DNA from: Chryseobacterium rhizosphaerae
GTDB taxonomy: Bacteria; Bacteroidota; Bacteroidia; Flavobacteriales; Weeksellaceae
Assembly: GCF_003385455.1 (NCBI RefSeq)
Contig: NZ_QNUF01000042.1
Coordinates: 1 to 32,979, forward strand
Direction of reading: 5' to 3'
DNA length: 32,979 nucleotides
The notes under the pieces are model-generated. The model was not told where the DNA came from, did not search any database, and saw only the letters and a program-made list of their open reading frames with translations. The translations under genes were made by a program, and so were the position numbers. Positions 30,503 to 32,979 of the stretch are shown piece after piece (position 1 is the stretch's first letter; each line of letters begins with the position of its first letter).

Positions 30503-31042
30503 TTACCATGAGTATGATTCTCTGTTTAAATCCCATAAATTGTCTATTTCATTTTCTTCCAAAAATTCTTCAAAACTATTCCACCCTTTTTCTCTTATCA
30601 ATTGAGCTTCATCATAATAAACTGGAACTATAAGAGGGAAAATCACTGATCTCTCGTCTAAATCTAACTGTTGTAAATTTTCATCAAAATAAAAGGGTAA
30701 GGTAAAGTATAATGAATTCATTTTAGTCTCCGAAGTTATCGTAAAATCAAATGATATAACATCTCCCTGTTTAACTCCTTTATTTTGCTCAATTAAAAAT
30801 TCGGAAAAACTTGTTAAGAAAGAAGCTATCTCATTTTTACTAAACTTATTTTCACACACAAAAATAAATTCGAAATAATAGCCAATAAAATAACGATTTA
30901 GTCCTAATGTTGAATATGTTCGTACTCCATCAAATGGGGTTTGTTCATGCAAGGATATTGTAATATCATATTTTTTATCCGTAATATTTATTGCATTTGT
31001 TATTTCACCAATATGATTTTCTATATGTTCTACTATTTTCAT
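30503..31042 (-). CDS. Suppressor of fused (SUFU) family immunity protein
   Basis: This 179-residue soluble protein resembles bacterial SUFU-domain proteins, which commonly serve as immunity proteins beside polymorphic toxins. Family marks are the early TYSTLGLNRY (residues 42-51), the hydrophobic FEFIFVCENKF strand, and the late FPLIVPVYYDEAQLIREKGWNSFEEFLEENEIDNLWDLNRESY, where other members have VPI..EE..L...G and a closing D..R. It lies between two Rhs cassettes. No toxin tip adjoins it directly, since the neighbouring upstream gene is a frameshifted immunity remnant, so it is an orphan immunity gene. A terminator follows. The family call is good; the toxin it blocks is unknown. Confidence 0.72.
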   Translation of the reverse strand: MKIVEHIENHIGEITNAINITDKKYDITISLHEQTPFDGVRTYSTLGLNRYFIGYYFEFIFVCENKFSKNEIASFLTSFSEFLIEQNKGVKQGDVISFDFTITSETKMNSLYFTLPFYFDENLQQLDLDERSVIFPLIVPVYYDEAQLIREKGWNSFEEFLEENEIDNLWDLNRESYSW

Positions 31043-31104
31043 CTATTAAATTTTGGATGAATATATTTTATGGACCAATTAGAAGCAAGGAGATTTTTTA
31101 GTAA

Positions 31105-31137
31105 AACAGTTAGCTTATAACCAATAAACTAACTGTT
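31105..31137 (-). terminator. Inverted repeat, possible terminator of immunity remnant
   Basis: AACAGTTAG pairs perfectly with CTAACTGTT around 15 nt. On the minus strand it is followed by TTACT, a weak T tract. It lies just past the stop of the frameshifted immunity remnant. Confidence 0.45.
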
Positions 31138-31145
31138 ACTGAATT

Positions 31146-31343
31146 TTATAGATTGCTTAGCTGAGTTTCTGAAAGACAAGCTTCTTTGTAATCGAATGTA
31201 TTTTCAGATAGCATTTTCTCCAAAAACTTTTGAAGATTAACATAATTAACGGAAGGAAAAACATCAACATTTAAAATATCTGATCATCCATACCTTCCCA
31301 TAAACTTACCAAATCTTCTATAGCCTTTACTACTTCTTTCTAT
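31146..31343 (-). pseudogene. Frameshifted remnant of an immunity gene
   Basis: Two adjacent minus-strand frames both look coding. The first reads KEVVKAIEDLVSLWEGMDDQIF and stops at a TAA near 31280. The second, one frame over, continues LNVDVFPSVNYVNLQKFL then EKMLSENTFDYKEACLSETQLSNL to a stop at 31146. Their natural joint is at DDQ / LNVDVFPSVNY, so a small indel broke one gene. Upstream of KEVVK three stops follow within a few codons, so the 5' part is missing. Size, charge and position between two immunity genes suggest an immunity protein. I cannot name the family. Confidence 0.55.
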
Positions 31344-31449
31344 CACTAGAGAGTGCAATCTGTATTATAAATATATAAACTCACATTTGCAATGTTTTTG
31401 TTTTATCTTCTCAAGTGTGTGTAATCAACGATCATGGGTTATCCCAAAG
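31344..31449. other. Gap between immunity remnant and Imm33-like gene, no feature
   Basis: AT-rich, no clear terminator or promoter, no credible ORF on either strand. Confidence 0.4.
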
Positions 31450-32085
31450 TCATTCCTCTTCATCCTTAATTATTTCAATATTCCCACTGTCCATTAAAAA
31501 TCTGTATCCAAAAGGTAAAGCTAAATATTTCAAAATATCAGGACGAGCAAAAGCAACATGATAAAAATGCACCATTTTTAATGACTTAATATCGTCATTA
31601 TAATCATCTGTGATAAGGTACCATCCACTCTCATCTTGAGATGCGTCATATCTAATTCCTTCTATATCTTTTCCTTCGTAAACACCATCAGATATAACAA
31701 CAGACTGATTGAAATTTGGAAAAAGAGGAGTAAGATTTTGTTGACAACATATTTCCCCTTGTTGCCTTACAACTGAAATTGCCGTATCGCAACCTTTATT
31801 AAAGCCACTACCATTAGGGTTTACTTCATACAGATCATAGAAGTTGTCTTCATCTAGTCGAAATTGTAAAAGCCATGAATAATAGCCAATATTTTGGTTT
31901 TCAGAAATAATAGGATTATTATCTACAATATAATCTATCATGTATTTAATAACGTCTATATAGTTTTCGGGCTCATTATTACCAATAATGACTCTAATTT
32001 CTTTTGTTATATAAGAATCTAATCCTTTTGTTCCAACATAGAGATTATCTACTATACCGATTTGAATTCCTTTGTATGTTATCAT
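31450..32085 (-). CDS. Immunity protein with C-terminal Imm33-like (DUF2185) domain
   Basis: This 211-residue acidic soluble protein lies 9 nt downstream of the nuclease-type Rhs tip, in the cognate immunity position. The C-terminal 80 residues match the Imm33/DUF2185 pattern: SVVISDGVYEGKDIEGIRYDASQDESGWYLITDDYNDD, where the family has VS..V..G..I.Y.YRE...DSGW.F..GDE, then RPDILKYLALPFGYRFLMDSG, where the family has dP.I...L..P.G..FER. The N-terminal 125 residues (ITYKGIQIGIVDNLYVGTKGLD..., VVRQQGEICCQQNL) form a separate domain that I do not recognise. The gene is intact and has an ATG start, so it may still protect even if the toxin tip is silent. Confidence 0.65.
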   Translation of the reverse strand: MITYKGIQIGIVDNLYVGTKGLDSYITKEIRVIIGNNEPENYIDVIKYMIDYIVDNNPIISENQNIGYYSWLLQFRLDEDNFYDLYEVNPNGSGFNKGCDTAISVVRQQGEICCQQNLTPLFPNFNQSVVISDGVYEGKDIEGIRYDASQDESGWYLITDDYNDDIKSLKMVHFYHVAFARPDILKYLALPFGYRFLMDSGNIEIIKDEEE

Positions 32086-32094
32086 ATATTTATT

Positions 32095-32793
32095 CTATTT
32101 ACTTATTTTCGGTAATATACCCTGTCTTTTCATTCCTGAAATTATTCCCCCTTGACTAGCACTACAATATTTGCAATGCGGGAAGAAAGTTTGTGGCCAG
32201 CCATTTGGAACCAAAGCATTTGCAGGTTGGTGATCTAAAATAAAATTTCCCGATTTAGTACCTGGATTTTTTTGACCACAAGTATGACAACCAAGGGTAT
32301 AACCTTGTTCCTTAATCGCTTTTCTTTCTGTTGCCGTGAACTTTCTGCTGTGCCCATTTACAGCAGGATAACCTTCTCCAGCAAAAGGCCCTGTGTTTAA
32401 AGTTCCATTTTTCTCTACTGCTGCCTTAGAAATAGCTTTAGCCTCGGCTTTAACTTCGTCAATTGCCTTTATTGCCGTGGATTTTGTCCCCCGAGATGTT
32501 AATACACCTTCAGGCCCTCCTACTGCTGCAAGTGCTATCGTCGCTAAATCAAAAGCACCATTGACGGCTTTCTCTTTAAAAGATTCTTTGGGAACTCCTG
32601 TCATTAAAGTTAGTGCTCCATCATCCCCAACCTCATACTTATTTCTTACGGCATCATTGGTAAGAACATTAATAGTTCGTGCTACACTATTGGATACCGC
32701 GGCTCTAACACTATTGATTCCACCTCCAATAAATTCAGCAAACTCCATTGGGTCAGCTGGGAGGCTACTTCTATTTACCTTCTTAGGTTCCAA
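32095..32793 (-). CDS. Orphan Rhs C-terminal tip with HNH-like nuclease domain
   Basis: The open frame follows an in-frame TAG at 32848-32850 and can begin only at non-ATG codons; the TTG at 32791-32793 lies inside the core phrase ELEGLEPKKVN. An alanine-rich pre-toxin region (residues 10-135, including FDLATIALAAVGGPEGVL) precedes the toxin domain. The toxin domain has FTATERKAIKEQGYTLGCHTCG, then ILDHQPANALVPNGW and TFFPHCKYCSASQGGIISG. CHTCG and HCKYC give a Cys4 zinc site, and DHQP supplies a histidine as in HNH/treble-clef nucleases. It is therefore probably a DNase tip. The Imm33-like gene follows after 9 nt. Without an upstream Rhs gene in frame it is likely not expressed. Confidence 0.6.
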   Translation of the reverse strand: MEPKKVNRSSLPADPMEFAEFIGGGINSVRAAVSNSVARTINVLTNDAVRNKYEVGDDGALTLMTGVPKESFKEKAVNGAFDLATIALAAVGGPEGVLTSRGTKSTAIKAIDEVKAEAKAISKAAVEKNGTLNTGPFAGEGYPAVNGHSRKFTATERKAIKEQGYTLGCHTCGQKNPGTKSGNFILDHQPANALVPNGWPQTFFPHCKYCSASQGGIISGMKRQGILPKISK

Positions 32794-32893
32794 ACCTTCA
32801 AGCTCCCGTGCATCGACTACACGGTTACCACTAAAAGCATATGTTGACTATGTATCGTAGGATTCTGACAAGGGATCAACATTAAAAAAATTA
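32794..32893 (-). pseudogene. Truncated Rhs core remnant (copy 3) with nonsense mutation
   Basis: On the minus strand it reads FFNVDPLSESYDT, TAG, STYAFSGNRVVDARELEG. The TAG at 32848-32850 replaces the TGG of NTWSVYAF in copy 2. The core stops at the FF of RFFNVDP, right beside a hairpin, so everything upstream is missing. This copy cannot be read through from any start inside the window. Confidence 0.75.
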
Positions 32894-32916
32894 GCGTATC
32901 ATAATTAATACGCTAA
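32887..32916 (-). terminator. Intrinsic terminator at the boundary of cassette 3
   Basis: TTAGCGTAT (32890-32898) pairs perfectly with ATACGCTAA around CATAATTA. On the minus strand it is followed by T7. It would stop transcription from a gene to the right of the window and thereby isolate cassette 3. Confidence 0.7.
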
Positions 32917-32930
32917 TTCGTTTTTAATAT

Positions 32931-32979
32931 TTAATAGGGAAGCGTTGAAACATCTTCGTCAATTTCTCTTCCTTCATCA
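32931..32979 (-). CDS. C-terminal end of a gene running off the right edge
   Basis: The minus strand shows an open frame of 15 residues, DEGREIDEDVSTLPY, ending in TAA at 32931-32933, about 14 nt before the terminator hairpin. The acidic end and its position suggest another immunity protein of an upstream cassette. The fragment is very short; confidence rests mainly on the terminator that follows it. Confidence 0.35.
   Translation of the reverse strand, partial: DEGREIDEDVSTLPY

Noticed and set aside
32393..32860. 155-codon plus-strand frame across the nuclease tip
   Set aside because: It is the complement of the alanine-rich pre-toxin region, which often leaves a long open antisense frame; no start signal or domain.
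28163..32979. CRISPR array from the repeated blocks
   Set aside because: The repeats are 100-300 bp protein-coding core segments separated by kilobases, not short regularly spaced repeats, and no cas gene is present.
27081..32979. Insertion sequence or prophage as cause of the gene breaks
   Set aside because: No transposase, integrase or tRNA attachment site was seen; homologous recombination through Rhs core repeats explains the structure better.

Overview
The window looks like a chromosomal segment of a low-GC flavobacterium, most likely Chryseobacterium or a close relative. Three things point there. Promoters carry the Bacteroidota -7 element TAnnTTTG, often 15-40 nt before a start. The protein families fit: a type 9 secretion C-terminal sorting domain, a GLPGLI/PNGase F-type enzyme, S9 prolyl oligopeptidase, DUF3108. 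The Rhs core type (YPFGLE...QGQENQRETKWSSYRWRNYDAAMERFFNVDPLSESY) also fits. This identification is inference; there is no rRNA or tRNA in the window.

Layout. Positions 1-27 kb are ordinary core genome in short transcription units, most closed by clear hairpin terminators: a LURP-one-related protein and lipoprotein (302-1419), aminoacyl-histidine dipeptidase (1545), a LOG-family hydrolase (3067), an exported prolyl oligopeptidase (3769), a small membrane-anchored hypothetical (6038), a ferredoxin reductase/ferredoxin pair (minus strand, 6482-7879), a DUF3108 protein (8033), pheS (minus, 9072), a YceI lipoprotein (minus, 10210), an orphan ABC ATPase (10945), a candidate 6S-Flavo-like RNA (about 12048-12158), YjdM (minus, 12200), an RsmB/NOP2-type RNA methyltransferase (12822), a GLPGLI-PNGase F-like glycosidase (14196), asnB (16183), an exported unknown (18176) and a DHA2 drug exporter (19130).

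From 20800 to 25230 lies a run of eight co-directional small redox and stress genes: pirin, GNAT, pirin, FMN reductase, TMEM175-like channel, YjdI-type 4Fe-4S protein, OsmC thiol peroxidase and YjdJ-type GNAT. The last five overlap or lie within 2 nt of each other, so they are almost certainly one transcript. A sodium:solute symporter follows (25416).

From 27081 to the right edge everything is on the minus strand and looks like an accessory, decaying region. It holds the C-terminal remnant of a T9SS-secreted metallopeptidase, then at least three orphan Rhs C-terminal cassettes. Each starts inside the Rhs core, has no native start codon, and carries a different tip plus immunity genes (membrane protein, SUFU family, Imm33-like, and a frameshifted immunity remnant). 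A full-length Rhs gene, if present, should lie beyond the right edge. Two core copies contain nonsense mutations and one also has a frameshift, so these look like silent, displaced toxin tips rather than expressed proteins.

Short 7-bp-periodic arrays recur in several intergenic regions (1-42, 91-146, 12611-12645, 12748-12768, 18003-18030).
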